Of a stretch of DNA of 64,000 bases, positions 9,392 through 19,723 are shown one piece after another; position 1 is the first letter of the stretch, and every line of letters starts with the position of its first letter. The DNA is from Gammaproteobacteria bacterium. GTDB lineage: Bacteria > Pseudomonadota > Gammaproteobacteria > Pseudomonadales > Pseudohongiellaceae. A program made the position numbers and the translations under genes. The notes under the pieces are model-generated. The model made no database searches and was not told the DNA's origin. It saw nothing but the letters and a program-made list of their open reading frames with translations. Location of the stretch: positions 186,001-250,000 of the forward strand of contig JAQWPL010000033.1 of the NCBI GenBank assembly GCA_029245395.1, written 5' to 3'.

Positions 9392-10836
9392 CTAAAGCCA
9401 CCCATGGCACGGAACATTTCCCGGCGATCACCGCCTTCGGCATTTTGTGCTGCTCCAGCTGTACCGGCCTGAAGAATACCGGCGACCACCCTGTCACCCA
9501 ATTCCAGCCCGGAGATTACTTCAGCGGCAATCCGACTGGTAACACCAATCATAATTTCACGCTCTTCAAAGCTACCGTCGTCTCTGACAACATTGACAGA
9601 AGCAAGCCTTCTGGCAGCCTGGGCACCAGCAGCACCTCTACCTTGTCCGCCAGCAAAACCTTCACCAGATGCGATACGCTCACGAAGTCTTGCACGCGCC
9701 TCCTCTGTCAAACCTTCAGGAGCTCCACCTCCAGCACCCTGTCCACCGCCAAATCCAGCTGGTCGGCCACCTCCATTAGCTCCTGCAGCTCCTGCTCTTG
9801 CTGCCAGGCCAGCACCCGCCGCTACTTGACCCGGCCCGTCCAGGAAAGTGAGTGCTCCTACCGGCACTGTCAGTACATTCTGTGCTGAAGAGGTGACGAA
9901 ATACACCTGAGCTGTCATTTCTGATAACAGCGAATCATCTGAATTATCAATATCAAACAAGCCGGTATACAGCACCACATTATTTTCTATAACCGGTGTC
10001 GGCAGAATCTGACGTACTGCAGAGTACCAGCGGCGATTTCCTCCACCCAGGGTGGTGAAATAAACTTCCATGTCTTTTTTGATCTGGCTGATATCGGCTT
10101 CTGAAATCTCAGTTTCAACAGTCATGGTGTTCAGGTCAGCAATACGCAAAATGTTGGGTGCTTGCTGGTTAGCATTCAGCGTTCTGCCCTCGTTCATTTC
10201 AATGGAAACGACTGTCCCTGCTGCGGGGGCATAAATCTTGGAAAACTCAAGTTGGGTTTCGTCACTTTCAAGACTGGCCAGACTTTGAATAATCTGCTTT
10301 TCCAACTGAATTAAACTCGCTTCTGCAGAAGCCAGGCTGTTGATGGCATTGTCATAATCTAGCTCGCTAGTTGCATCGGCTGCTTTCAAGCGCTCCTGGC
10401 GCTCTTTATTGGCACGGGCAAGCTCCAGTGATGCCCGTCTGGCTGCAATTTGCGCTTCCTGAGCTTCAATACTAGCCCGGCTGGCTTCTACTCTGGACTC
10501 CTGAACACGGGCATCTATTTCAGCCAATAGCTGACCTTGCTCTACGATATCGCCCACTTCTACATGGAGTATTTGTAACTGTCCGCTAACCTGTGCGCCT
10601 ACATCAACAAAGTCAAAAGGTTGAAGACTACCGGCAGCAGTCACCGTGTTTTCAATATTGCCGATCTCTACAGTCACAATAAGCGGCTGATCTGCCGCTT
10701 CCTGCTCCTGGCCTGTAAACCAGTAATAGCCGCCCGCTGAGGCAAGTAATAGTACGAGCGCAACACCAATAAACCGTTTGCGCTTTGAGCGATTTCCAGT
10801 CATGGGCTTTATTGAATCCTGATCAGTTGTTTCCAT
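9388..10836 (-). CDS. macA: MacA-like periplasmic adaptor with Gly/Ala-rich insertion
   Basis: A 482-residue membrane-fusion protein. It has an N-terminal membrane anchor (residues about 21-38), a biotinyl-lipoyl domain, a long alpha-helical hairpin (about 100-190, rich in Glu, Ala and Arg), a beta-barrel domain and a membrane-proximal domain. It bridges MacB and the outer-membrane channel. The odd feature is a low-complexity stretch of about 75 residues (about 335-410) of Gly, Ala, Arg and Gln containing GGGRPAGFGGGQ, inserted before the last beta domain and not part of the classical fold. First gene of the operon; overlaps macB by 4 bp. Confidence 0.9.
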   Translation of the reverse strand: METTDQDSIKPMTGNRSKRKRFIGVALVLLLASAGGYYWFTGQEQEAADQPLIVTVEIGNIENTVTAAGSLQPFDFVDVGAQVSGQLQILHVEVGDIVEQGQLLAEIDARVQESRVEASRASIEAQEAQIAARRASLELARANKERQERLKAADATSELDYDNAINSLASAEASLIQLEKQIIQSLASLESDETQLEFSKIYAPAAGTVVSIEMNEGRTLNANQQAPNILRIADLNTMTVETEISEADISQIKKDMEVYFTTLGGGNRRWYSAVRQILPTPVIENNVVLYTGLFDIDNSDDSLLSEMTAQVYFVTSSAQNVLTVPVGALTFLDGPGQVAAGAGLAARAGAAGANGGGRPAGFGGGQGAGGGAPEGLTEEARARLRERIASGEGFAGGQGRGAAGAQAARRLASVNVVRDDGSFEEREIMIGVTSRIAAEVISGLELGDRVVAGILQAGTAGAAQNAEGGDRREMFRAMGGFR

Positions 10837-11243
10837 AATTCAAACAGTGTCTGTTCTGGCGATTGAATTTCGCCGAGTTAAAAATTCTTTTAAGTTTTTA
10901 CTAATGGCTTTTACTTTTGTTTTGAAATTTAGTCCTTAACAACATATTAGTACCTAACAACATAAACATAGTAGTTACATGCCTACAAACGCTAATGCGA
11001 TCTATGCGTTTACCTGTTTTTGGGGTTTCACCGTGTTTCCTTAATCAAAGACTCCACGCAAAGGTTCTGCAACTGGCTGATTGTACTCTATTTCAGCCAG
11101 TTTAATATCAGCGCAATTATGGATTAACAGTGAATTTTATTATGTGTAACAATAGCTTACGGTTTAATAGCCAACAAGCTTTTCGCCAGTTAAGCGATTG
11201 ATAGTTAGTTGAAAGTTGGTTGATTAAGGGGTCGATAGTAAAG
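10837..11243. other. 407-bp AT-rich intergenic region upstream of the macAB operon
   Basis: This should contain the promoter of the minus-strand exporter operon and the end of the broken zinc-ribbon gene. I see only a loose direct repeat of the word TAACAACATA (around 10935-10970) and AT-rich sequence; no ORF, RNA gene or convincing terminator was found. Confidence 0.4.
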
Positions 11244-11518
11244 CTAGGAATCGCTGTCTGACTGCTTGGATTCCAGAGGAATAAACAGACACGCACCAAC
11301 AAAGGCAATTGTGAGAATAATCACATACAACATTCCACCGCCAAGACCGTTATTTAGCATAAATCTGACCGCAAGAACAAAATAGAGATGATACCGGTAA
11401 AAACCAGGTTCATACGCAGTTCTGCACCACAGCCCTGACAAACATGTGGGCGCTTCATCAGCTTGGTCATGGAATCCATGGCTTCTGCCTGACATATAGG
11501 GCATTGGTTACTGCTCAT
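11244..11518 (-). pseudogene. Zinc-ribbon plus two-TM small protein, frameshifted
   Basis: A strong Shine-Dalgarno (AGGAGGAG) precedes an ATG at 11518. The first frame encodes CPIC and CQGC pairs (residues 6-9 and 27-30, a zinc ribbon) and the start of a membrane helix, then stops. The second frame continues the helix as VLAVRFML and adds another helix (GMLYVIILTIAFVGACLFI) and an acidic tail. One extra base in the A4 run at 11379-11382 joins the two into about 91 residues. The layout (CxxC-17-CxxC then two helices) recalls small CXXC-membrane proteins, but I cannot name the family with certainty. It lies downstream of trpD on the same strand. Confidence 0.65.
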
Positions 11519-11599
11519 GGGGCTCTCCTCCTGAAAAGGTACTAAGTATATTAAATTCGTTTAAGTAATATAACTTACTTATTGATTTTATTACACTTT

Positions 11600-12625
11600 T
11601 TATGAATTTGAAATAGCCACTAACAGCTCCAGGGCCTTCCTCGCACGGCCATTATCTATAGCCTCAGCGGCCACTGATATGCCCTCCCGGATGTTTTCTA
11701 CTCTTCCTGTTATGACAAGGGCAGCGCCAGCCCCCAGTAATACGATATCCCTGTAAGCATCCTGCTCACCGCCCAGCAGCGCCTTTAGTCGCTGGGCATT
11801 ATACGTGCCATCCCCACCCTTCAGATCTTCCAGGCTGGCCTGGGGTAACCCTGCATCTTCAGGCGACAGGTTAAATTCTCTGACTTCGCCGTCTTTCACT
11901 TCGCAAATGTAATTGGAACCAGTAGTACTCAATTCATCCAGACCATCTGCACCATGCACCACCCAGGCCCTTTCGCAGCCGAGCTTTGCGAGCACTTGCG
12001 CCATTGGTTTTACCCATTCCGGAGCAAAAACGCCGATGAGGTAGCGTTTGACGCCAGCGGGATTGCACAGCGGTCCCAGAATATTAAATACAGTACGAAT
12101 ACCCATCTCCACGCGAACTGGCCCCACATATTTGAATGATTCATGGTGCCTTGGCGCCATCATGAAACCAATGCCTGCTTCACGGATAGCTTGCTCTATA
12201 AGGGTGACATCAGCATCCAGGTTCACACCCAGGGCAGTCAATACGTCAGCGGCGCCGGATTTGGAAGATAGCGCTCGATTACCATGCTTGGCTATTGGTA
12301 TGCCGCAACCGGCAGCAACAATAGCCGTAGCTGTAGATATATTTAGTGTCCCTGAGCCATCGCCGCCTGTGCCTACGATATCCATTGCATCATCCGGGGC
12401 CTGGATGGCAAGTGCCTTGGAGCGGATCACATCCACTGCGGCACTGATTTCATCGACATCTTCGCCGCGCATGCGCAAGGCCACCAGAAATCCGGCTATT
12501 TGTGCTTGAGTGGCTCTTCCAGACATGATGACATCGAATGCCGCCCGGGCTTCTTCAAATGACAACACGTCACCGTCTGTCACTTTGGCCAGATAAGGTT
12601 TCAATTCTGTGAGTGCGTCAGTCAT
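11600..12625 (-). CDS. trpD: Anthranilate phosphoribosyltransferase
   Basis: About 341 residues. It transfers phosphoribose from PRPP to anthranilate in tryptophan synthesis. The glycine-rich PRPP site GTGGDGSGTLNIST, the KHGNRALSSKSGAADVL block and the RHHESFKYVGPVR motif are all present. The ATG at 12625 (MTDALTELK) is preferred over the upstream TTG. It lies 20 bp downstream of folD, suggesting co-transcription. No other trp gene is in the window. The frame is full length for the family. Confidence 0.95.
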   Translation of the reverse strand: MTDALTELKPYLAKVTDGDVLSFEEARAAFDVIMSGRATQAQIAGFLVALRMRGEDVDEISAAVDVIRSKALAIQAPDDAMDIVGTGGDGSGTLNISTATAIVAAGCGIPIAKHGNRALSSKSGAADVLTALGVNLDADVTLIEQAIREAGIGFMMAPRHHESFKYVGPVRVEMGIRTVFNILGPLCNPAGVKRYLIGVFAPEWVKPMAQVLAKLGCERAWVVHGADGLDELSTTGSNYICEVKDGEVREFNLSPEDAGLPQASLEDLKGGDGTYNAQRLKALLGGEQDAYRDIVLLGAGAALVITGRVENIREGISVAAEAIDNGRARKALELLVAISNS

Positions 12626-12645
12626 GTGAGATCCAGGCAAATGGT

Positions 12646-13518
12646 TTATGACATGTTGATGGCATTGAGGGTGTTCTGCATGAGTGAAGCAATAGTCATT
12701 GGACCTACTCCACCAGGAACTGGCGTAATGTAGCTACACTTGTCCTTTACCCCTTCAAAATCCACATCACCGGTTAGGCGGAAGCCCTTCGGTCGCGATT
12801 CATCCGGGACACGAGTTGTCCCTACATCAATCACTACCGCGCCCTCTTTGACCATATCTGCCGTAATAAATTCCGGCTTGCCAATTGCGACTACCAGAAT
12901 GTCGGCACTGGCGCAGATTTCCTGCATATTGGCCGTGCGGCTATGAACGACTGTCACTGTACAGTTTCCAGGATTGGCATTACGGGACATAAGAATGGCC
13001 ATCGGTGTGCCAACGATATTACTGCGACCAACCACTACGCAATGCTTGCCGCTGGTATCAATATTATTGCGCTTGAGAAGTTCAACAATGCCATTGGGTG
13101 TGGCAGAAATATGCGTCGGCAGTCCTAATATCATTTTACCGAGGTTTTCCGGATGAAAACCATCGACGTCCTTGCGTGGGTGAATGGCAAGAGTGACTTT
13201 GTCTTCATCTATTTGATCGGGCAATGGAACCTGGACAATGAAACCGTCGATAGTGTCATCGTTGTTAAGTTTATCTACCAATGCCAGAAGCTCTTCCTCA
13301 GAAGCATCCTCGGACAGTTCAATAAGAGTGGATTCAAAGCCGATTTCCTCACAGGCGACCACTTTATTGTTGACATAGGTCTTGCTGCCACCATCGCTAC
13401 CCACCAGTACCGCGGCCAGGTGGGGAACCCTGCCACCAGCTGCCTTGATTTCAGCGACACTTACAGCGATATCTTCTTTCAGAGCTTTGGCAGTAGCTTT
13501 GCCATCCAGTAATTGCAT
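12646..13518 (-). CDS. folD: Bifunctional methylenetetrahydrofolate dehydrogenase / cyclohydrolase
   Basis: A 290-residue FolD. It oxidises 5,10-methylene-THF with NADP to methenyl-THF and hydrolyses it to 10-formyl-THF. The substrate-site motif [15 protein letters not shown], the VQVPLP block and the Rossmann segment [15 protein letters not shown] are all present. It pairs functionally with formate-THF ligase at 18028-19701, which feeds the same one-carbon pool. Transcribed with trpD; its own promoter should be in 13519-13632. Confidence 0.96.
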   Translation of the reverse strand: MQLLDGKATAKALKEDIAVSVAEIKAAGGRVPHLAAVLVGSDGGSKTYVNNKVVACEEIGFESTLIELSEDASEEELLALVDKLNNDDTIDGFIVQVPLPDQIDEDKVTLAIHPRKDVDGFHPENLGKMILGLPTHISATPNGIVELLKRNNIDTSGKHCVVVGRSNIVGTPMAILMSRNANPGNCTVTVVHSRTANMQEICASADILVVAIGKPEFITADMVKEGAVVIDVGTTRVPDESRPKGFRLTGDVDFEGVKDKCSYITPVPGGVGPMTIASLMQNTLNAINMS

Positions 13519-13632
13519 AGAGACCTCTTCTCACAGGTTAAAAAAATGCGCCATTTTACAGAAAGCGCGTTCAGAAGTGGAGTGCTAGATTGAGTCCTGG
13601 TTCAAGCCCAGGGTTATGGAAAGAAAAGTGCC

Positions 13633-15780
13633 TTAGATGCGTTCCAGGGCATCAAGAATGATCCCTTCCGTCAGGATTTGCGGCAGCATTTCAGCCGGCA
13701 GGTTTGGGTCAGCGGGATACATGAGGTAAAGCGGTACACCACTGATTTCATAGCGTTTCAATACTGCAGTGATAACAGGGTCATTATTAGTCCAGTCCCC
13801 TTTCAGGTAAGTCACTTGTTTGTCGGCCATTGCCTCGGTCACCGTATCGCTGCTAAGCGCTATCCTTTCATTGACCAGGCAGGTAATGCACCAGGATGCG
13901 GTCATATTGACGAAAACCGCTTGCCCATTACCTCTCAACTCGGCAAGACGGGCATCACTGTAGACTTCATAACTTTCCCCGGCTGCCACTGTGGCCGTTG
14001 CCTGCTGTGTTTGCAGCATGGAAGAATTCAACACGGTAATAACACTTACGATACAACCAACGATCAAGGTCACTTCCAGGTAGCGCCAGTTTGACTGCGA
14101 TTGACGCTGGTATAACCAGGCAGCAACACCAATCAGCACACAACTGAAGGTGACCAGGGCCATAGCGTCAACACCGGTTTGCCTGCCAAGTACCCAGAGC
14201 AGCCAGACGGCCGTTGCATACAGTGGAAAAGCAAGAAATTGCCTGAAGGTCAGCATCCAATGTCCCGGCCGTGGCAGCATGTTGGCCAGCGCAGGTATAA
14301 AAGAAATCAGCAGAAATGGCAGCGACATCCCAAGACCCAAAGCAAAAAATACTGTCAGTGCGACAGGTAACGTCTGAGTAAAGGCAAAGCCGAGAGCGGC
14401 GCCCATAAAAGGTGCGGTACAGGGACTGGCGACAACACTGGCCAGCACACCAGTAAAAAATGAGCCGCTATAGCCATCCTTATCCGCTAATTCAGAACCC
14501 ACTCCCATGATGCCAGCGCCAATTTCAACAACACCCGACATGGCCAGCCCCATGAGGAAAAACAGGAAAACCAGCGCCGCAACAAACCAGGGAGATTGCA
14601 ATTGGAAGCCCCAGCCAATAAGGGCGCCACCTGCCTGTAAAGATAACAAAACGCCAGCCAGAGTCAGGAAGGAAAGAATGACTCCCGCTGCATAAGCAAC
14701 ACCATGTAACTGCTGCTCCCTGATGGGTGCGCCGGAATTACTGGCCAGGCTCATGACTTTTAATGACAGTACCGGGAATACACATGGCATCAGGTTAAGT
14801 ATCAGACCCCCGAACATGGCAAACAAAAAAACCGTGAACAGGCTCATGTCACTACCTGAATTACCCGAAGTTAATGGAAACAGCCCGTCTAGCGCCGCCA
14901 TGGTGACACCTTCCGGAACAGCTTCAACCTGGTAGGTAACCACATCACCATCAGCCTGTCCGACGATCAGCAGGCCACCCATCCGATCAGGTGGCTCGCG
15001 CAAAGCGCGCGAATGCGCTTTCTGGTTTAACTGCAGGCTGGACAACTGTGCGGTGATGTTCTGGTCTGAGATGTAATCCAGAACACGATGTGTGTCGGGT
15101 ATAAAAGTAATGCTTTCTGCATCTTCAAAAATGGATTCGGTAGCCTGCACCAGCAGATTTATTTCTTCGCCTGAGATTGAGAACATTGAGTCAAGAACAA
15201 TATCTTCTCGTGGCAGGTTGTTGCGGACAGAATCAAAACCCTGAACCCAACGGGAATCGGTAACAGTCTGTGCGTTACTGGAAACAGGAATATCAAGACT
15301 GACACTGGCGCCGCCTGGAATGCAGATATCCTCACACTCCAGCCACTGGACTTCTGCTGAAATCTGCAGCGAGGTTGCTGAAAATGTTGCCGGTATACTG
15401 ACTTCTGTCAGTAGAAAAATTTCATCCGTGTAGCCAAAGTCCACCAGGTCGGCGGGCAATTCAAAGCGCTCCGGTACCGGCCAGACAATCTCTCCCGCTT
15501 CGAGTCCTACGGGTAATTGCCAGGTTATCTCGGTTGGTTTACCGGCATCCCCTGGATTCATCCAGTAAGTGTGCCAGTTCTCCATGTGGTCCAGGCGCAA
15601 TGCCAGCCAAAGTGATCCTCCTGGCACGGCATGCTCGGTTTCCGCCACCAATTGCGCTTCCACGTGTTCGCTACTGTCAATCTGTGAAACACCCTGGGCC
15701 AGCACACTCTCTAACACACTATGCTGAAAGACCAGAAGCGATATCAATACAAACAGTTTTTTAATCAATTGCATTTTCAT
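13633..15780 (-). CDS. Protein-disulphide reductase, DsbD/ScsB-like
   Basis: A 715-residue inner-membrane electron carrier. The signal peptide is followed by a periplasmic domain with the redox pair WLECEDICIPG, then a central domain of about eight membrane helices with the SPCTAPFMGAALG motif and a second conserved Cys in NLMPCVFPVLSLK. A C-terminal thioredoxin domain has TASWCITC. Electrons flow from cytoplasmic thioredoxin to periplasmic acceptors, here plausibly the TlpA-like protein (inference). The N-terminal domain is larger than in E. coli DsbD and fits the ScsB-type branch. It overlaps the upstream hydrolase stop by 20 bp; a second ATG lies at 15774. Confidence 0.88.
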   Translation of the reverse strand: MKMQLIKKLFVLISLLVFQHSVLESVLAQGVSQIDSSEHVEAQLVAETEHAVPGGSLWLALRLDHMENWHTYWMNPGDAGKPTEITWQLPVGLEAGEIVWPVPERFELPADLVDFGYTDEIFLLTEVSIPATFSATSLQISAEVQWLECEDICIPGGASVSLDIPVSSNAQTVTDSRWVQGFDSVRNNLPREDIVLDSMFSISGEEINLLVQATESIFEDAESITFIPDTHRVLDYISDQNITAQLSSLQLNQKAHSRALREPPDRMGGLLIVGQADGDVVTYQVEAVPEGVTMAALDGLFPLTSGNSGSDMSLFTVFLFAMFGGLILNLMPCVFPVLSLKVMSLASNSGAPIREQQLHGVAYAAGVILSFLTLAGVLLSLQAGGALIGWGFQLQSPWFVAALVFLFFLMGLAMSGVVEIGAGIMGVGSELADKDGYSGSFFTGVLASVVASPCTAPFMGAALGFAFTQTLPVALTVFFALGLGMSLPFLLISFIPALANMLPRPGHWMLTFRQFLAFPLYATAVWLLWVLGRQTGVDAMALVTFSCVLIGVAAWLYQRQSQSNWRYLEVTLIVGCIVSVITVLNSSMLQTQQATATVAAGESYEVYSDARLAELRGNGQAVFVNMTASWCITCLVNERIALSSDTVTEAMADKQVTYLKGDWTNNDPVITAVLKRYEISGVPLYLMYPADPNLPAEMLPQILTEGIILDALERI

Positions 15781-16480
15781 TTTGTATAAACCAGTTCAGG
15801 AGAATTGTACTCACTTCCTCCGGTTTTTCCATGGTGACCATGTGTCCCGCATCAGAGACAATTTCAAGTCGTGATTTTTTGAGCTCCCCAGCCATTAATT
15901 TGTGCTGTTCTGGCGGGCTGTGTGAGTCTGCTTCTCCTGCAATCAGAAGTACTTCCTGGCTGATATGGGGCAGATATTTCGTCTGATCCTTTCGCTCAAG
16001 CAGGGCCTGCATTTGCCCCAGGAAGTCCTCCACACTGTTTCTCAAAATCATGGCAGTAATCTCGCCAATCAATTGAGTATCGGATTGCCTGTCTGGATGC
16101 ACCATTCCAGGAATCCAGGTTTCTGCTACTGCCTTCAATCCTTCAGCGTTTGCTTTGTCTAACAAAACTTGTCTTTTCTCCGGTTCTTCCCTGCTTACCG
16201 GGTGAACCCCGGTATCCATGACCGCGAATCTATCAATTCTATTTCCTGCCAGTTCCATTAGCTCCCAGGCAATCCGACCGCCCATGGAATGACCCACTAC
16301 TGAAAAGCGCTGCGGCGCCATTGTCAGCACATACTCTGCCATGGTAACCAGGGAATCAAAACCACGAAATACCGGGATGATCACCTCGGCATAAGGCGCC
16401 AGGGTTTGCTGCTGGTGTTCCCACACGACTTCATCGCACATGAGGCCTGGGAGCAGGAAAAGAACAGGTTTCTCAAGCAT
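15761..16480 (-). CDS. Alpha/beta hydrolase
   Basis: A 239-residue cytoplasmic hydrolase. The nucleophile elbow is VVGHSMGGRIAWELM (Ser at about residue 84), with the catalytic Asp probably in IAGEADSHSPPEQ and the His in SDAGHMVTMEKPEEV, a complete triad. Similar proteins are annotated as esterases or haloperoxidase-like hydrolases; the substrate is not determinable. It is co-transcribed upstream of the DsbD-like gene, with a 20-bp overlap. Confidence 0.85.
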   Translation of the reverse strand: MLEKPVLFLLPGLMCDEVVWEHQQQTLAPYAEVIIPVFRGFDSLVTMAEYVLTMAPQRFSVVGHSMGGRIAWELMELAGNRIDRFAVMDTGVHPVSREEPEKRQVLLDKANAEGLKAVAETWIPGMVHPDRQSDTQLIGEITAMILRNSVEDFLGQMQALLERKDQTKYLPHISQEVLLIAGEADSHSPPEQHKLMAGELKKSRLEIVSDAGHMVTMEKPEEVSTILLNWFIQNENAID

Positions 16481-16492
16481 AGGATATCTTGT

Positions 16493-17794
16493 TTATAAAG
16501 CAAAAATCTCAGGCTTGGTTTCCTGCAAAATAACAGCAATTGCTTCAAGGTCTGTTTTTGCAATCAAGCTGAATGCCGGATCAGAATCTTCTCCTGAAAG
16601 TATCGTGCGAATCCGTGAGTAGAGATAGGTTTTGACTTTATCGGGCAGACTGTCAAACGCCTCGGAATAAATCAGGTAACTGAAGGGATATTTGAATGTA
16701 CGGGTTTCCAAATCAAGTTCACGCAGTGAGCGACCCTGGCTGTCAAAAGGTCCAAGTAGCTGAAAATATTCCGAGTATTGCGATGTCCCCGACACAGTCT
16801 CCGTCAAAGCGACTTCATTGAGCATGAACATCGATTCCAGAAATGGCTTGCTTAGCTCTGCTAATGTCTGCTCGTTAATATCACCTTCCTGAAACAGTCG
16901 GGTGCGGCTTTCATAGCTCATACGGATCAGACGGTTTTGCAATTCTATCTGGTGCTCCAGTACCAGCAAGGCAACGATGTCACTGCCACTGCTTATATAA
17001 GGGGTTGTATCTAAATATTCGGATAGCTCAACTTTGTTTCCGTTTAGTGCCAGGTTCAGGTTTGCCAATTTACTGACATCATCAATAACAAAGTTTCCTA
17101 ACGTTTCCTGGTCGCCATGCAGACCAGTCACATACATTCCACCCCATCGCCGGTTAAGTGGCGTGCTGGTATCGGAAATGATGCTGACTTCATGCGTCAC
17201 AATTTCACCCTCAGGGTCTGCCAATACCGAGCTGAGCAGAAACCGTGACACCCCACCTCCAGTCATAGAATAAGAATCATGACAGCGCAGGCATCGGCTC
17301 ATCTCGCGCTCTAGTGCAATCGGTTGATCAGGATCCTGGGAAAAACCAAAAAATACAGAGCCCAACACAGGATCCATGGCGGCGATTTCCAGTGAGCGGC
17401 TATCCTGGATAAAACCCACATAGGTATCGTCGTTGAAGTAAAGGGCGCGCGGCGTCTTGGCAGTAACAAAACGAGTTTTGAGTGCAGTTTTGGAAAATAC
17501 CAGGAACTGTGATGAAGGGTCGATTTCCAGGGCATCGAGCAAGGCATCAAGGTAACCCCTGCCTTCGGCATCGTACTGCAACTCCACTTTGCCTGAATCA
17601 ATATCCTGCACCAGGCGAGTCAGGCGATCGGATAAAGGACCAGAGGAATAATTCACTCCTGGATACTCCGTTTCGTAGGAGAAGGACTGGGCAGACACAG
17701 GCATAACCAGCAGCACACTTATACCCAGAAATATACCCAGGCATAAGAATCTGAAACTCAGTCTGCAGAAATCATTCAATTCGGATAGTCGCAT
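16493..17794 (-). CDS. Exported protein with a single c-type haem motif
   Basis: About 433 residues from the ATG at 17794, which places a signal peptide (residues about 12-35, ending VSAQS) at the N-terminus; longer starts up to 17881 are unlikely. One CLRCH haem-attachment motif sits mid-protein in RCLRCHDSYSMTGGGVSR; the distal ligand is uncertain. The rest is mostly helical, soluble and periplasmic. I recognise no named family; similar single-haem proteins occur scattered in marine bacteria. It lies 12 bp upstream of the hydrolase gene on the same strand, so it starts a three-gene operon ending with the DsbD-like reductase, whose thiol chemistry could serve haem attachment (inference). Confidence 0.75.
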   Translation of the reverse strand: MRLSELNDFCRLSFRFLCLGIFLGISVLLVMPVSAQSFSYETEYPGVNYSSGPLSDRLTRLVQDIDSGKVELQYDAEGRGYLDALLDALEIDPSSQFLVFSKTALKTRFVTAKTPRALYFNDDTYVGFIQDSRSLEIAAMDPVLGSVFFGFSQDPDQPIALEREMSRCLRCHDSYSMTGGGVSRFLLSSVLADPEGEIVTHEVSIISDTSTPLNRRWGGMYVTGLHGDQETLGNFVIDDVSKLANLNLALNGNKVELSEYLDTTPYISSGSDIVALLVLEHQIELQNRLIRMSYESRTRLFQEGDINEQTLAELSKPFLESMFMLNEVALTETVSGTSQYSEYFQLLGPFDSQGRSLRELDLETRTFKYPFSYLIYSEAFDSLPDKVKTYLYSRIRTILSGEDSDPAFSLIAKTDLEAIAVILQETKPEIFAL

Positions 17795-17893
17795 AACGGC
17801 ATTATAAAGGGTTCCGGGAGGCATTTCTGCGTGGTGTTCTCCAGTAAAAAGTTTGGCTTGAGAGAAATAAGCCGGCAGCATCCCGCAGAGTGG

Positions 17894-17922
17894 TTAAATT
17901 CCACACTCATAGGTGCTACAAT
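17894..17922 (+). promoter_or_regulatory. Possible sigma70 promoter of fhs
   Basis: A TACAAT -10 element (17917-17922) with a weak TTAAAT -35 (17894-17899) and a 17-bp spacer, about 105 bp upstream of fhs. A T7A8 run follows in the leader and a Shine-Dalgarno-like AAGGAA precedes the start. Weak -35, so tentative. Confidence 0.35.
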
Positions 17923-18027
17923 CGCCCGCCTTTGTCAGCAACAGACTGTATTTACAGGTTTTTTTAAAAAAAATAGCAACTTATTTTTGTATCCAATAAA
18001 GCATCGTTAACCAAGGAAATTTACTCC

Positions 18028-19701
18028 ATGTCGCAACCGTCAGATATCGAAATTGCCCAGAAAGCCACGGCCAAACCCATTGTTGAAATTGGCGCCAAAC
18101 TGGGAATCCCGCAAGATTCACTGCTTCAGTATGGTCCATTTAAAGCCAAGATTGAGTACGGCTTCCTTCGTTCAAAGAGCAAAGAGCCTAATGGCAAGCT
18201 GATTCTGGTTACTGCAATTTCACCCACACCGGCCGGTGAAGGTAAAACTACCACTACAGTCGGTCTGGGTGATGCCCTCAGCAGAATTGGCAAGAAAACT
18301 GCCATTGCTTTACGTGAACCCAGCCTGGGTCCCTGCTTCGGTATGAAAGGCGGGGCAGCCGGTGGCGGTTACGCACAGGTGATTCCGATGGAGGATATCA
18401 ACCTGCATTTTACTGGCGACTTCCATGCCATCGGCGCTGCCCACAATCTGCTTTCAGCGATGCTGGACAATCACATTCATCATTCCAATGAGCTTGGTAT
18501 TGATGTCCGTCGCATCAGCTGGCGTCGTGTTGTAGACATGAATGACCGCGCCTTACGTGATATTGCTGTGGCCCTGGGTGGACCAGGTAATGGTTTTCCC
18601 CGCCAGACCGGCTTCGATATCACAGTAGCTTCAGAAATCATGGCCATTTTTTGCCTGTCCACTGACCTGGAAGATCTGCGTAACCGATTGGGCAAAATCG
18701 TCGTTGGTACAACCCGCGACCTGAAGCCCATTACTGCAAAGGATATCAAGGCCGATGGTGCCATGACCGCCCTTCTCAAGGACGCCATGATGCCGAACCT
18801 GGTCCAGACTCTGGAAGGCACTCCTGCCATTGTGCATGGCGGACCCTTTGCCAATATCGCTCACGGTTGTAATTCCGTTATGGCCACTACAGCTTGCCTG
18901 AAACTGGCAGACTATGTCGTTACAGAGGCGGGTTTTGGCGCCGACCTTGGCGCTCAGAAATTCTTTGACATCAAGTGCCGCAAAACCGGTCTGAAACCGG
19001 ATGCCGTGGCTATTGTTGCTACTGTACGTGCACTGAAAATGCATGGAGGCGTTGCCAAAACTGAACTCAAGGGTGAAAACCTGGAGGCATTGGCCAAGGG
19101 CATGTGCAATCTTGAACGCCATATCAGCAATGTTGGCAAGTATGGTGTTGCAATAGTTGTCGCCATCAATCGTTTTACCGATGATACGGACGCTGAAATT
19201 AAATTGATCCGTTCAACCTGCGAAGGCCTGGGCGCTAAAGTTATTGCCTGTACACATTGGTCTGATGGCGGCGAAGGAACAATTGATCTGGCCAATACCA
19301 TTGTCAACATAGTTGATAATCAGGATAGCGGTTTCAAAACCCTTTACCCCGATGACATGTCCTTGTGGGATAAAACCCGCACAATTGCCACGGAAATCTA
19401 TGGGGCTGAAGACATCATTGCCGACGACAAAGTGCGTAAGCAATATGCCCATCTGCAGTCCTTATATCCACACTTCCCTGTGTGCATGGCAAAAACCCAG
19501 TACAGCTTCTCCATTGACCCGGCGCTGATGGGCGCACCCAGTGGGCACGTCGTAGGAGTTCGTGAATTACGCCTGTCAGCGGGTGCTGAATTTGTCGTTG
19601 CCGTCTGTGGCGACATTATGATTATGCCGGGACTGCCTAAGGTGCCTGCAGCAGAAGGCATTTCTGTGAACAGCAACGGGCAAATCGAAGGCCTGTTTTA
19701 A
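18028..19701 (+). CDS. fhs: Formate-tetrahydrofolate ligase
   Basis: A 557-residue ATP-dependent formyl-THF synthetase. It makes 10-formyl-THF from formate, THF and ATP. The P-loop [18 protein letters not shown], the [23 protein letters not shown] segment and the LPKVPAA C-terminal motif are intact, and the length is normal. Divergent from the haem protein and followed by a strong terminator, so probably monocistronic. Works with FolD. Confidence 0.97.
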   Translation: MSQPSDIEIAQKATAKPIVEIGAKLGIPQDSLLQYGPFKAKIEYGFLRSKSKEPNGKLILVTAISPTPAGEGKTTTTVGLGDALSRIGKKTAIALREPSLGPCFGMKGGAAGGGYAQVIPMEDINLHFTGDFHAIGAAHNLLSAMLDNHIHHSNELGIDVRRISWRRVVDMNDRALRDIAVALGGPGNGFPRQTGFDITVASEIMAIFCLSTDLEDLRNRLGKIVVGTTRDLKPITAKDIKADGAMTALLKDAMMPNLVQTLEGTPAIVHGGPFANIAHGCNSVMATTACLKLADYVVTEAGFGADLGAQKFFDIKCRKTGLKPDAVAIVATVRALKMHGGVAKTELKGENLEALAKGMCNLERHISNVGKYGVAIVVAINRFTDDTDAEIKLIRSTCEGLGAKVIACTHWSDGGEGTIDLANTIVNIVDNQDSGFKTLYPDDMSLWDKTRTIATEIYGAEDIIADDKVRKQYAHLQSLYPHFPVCMAKTQYSFSIDPALMGAPSGHVVGVRELRLSAGAEFVVAVCGDIMIMPGLPKVPAAEGISVNSNGQIEGLF

Positions 19702-19723
19702 CCTCTCAGCTGCATTCTTGATC

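Noticed and set aside
13596-13612. tRNA T-arm-like CCTGG-TTCAAGC-CCAGG
   Set aside because: The stem and loop fit a T-arm, but no acceptor, D- or anticodon arm can be formed around it and no CCA follows; on the minus strand it is just a hairpin after the DsbD-like gene.
18480-19676. Several long minus-strand frames opposite fhs
   Set aside because: They mirror the codon structure of fhs, have no ribosome sites and no recognisable domains.
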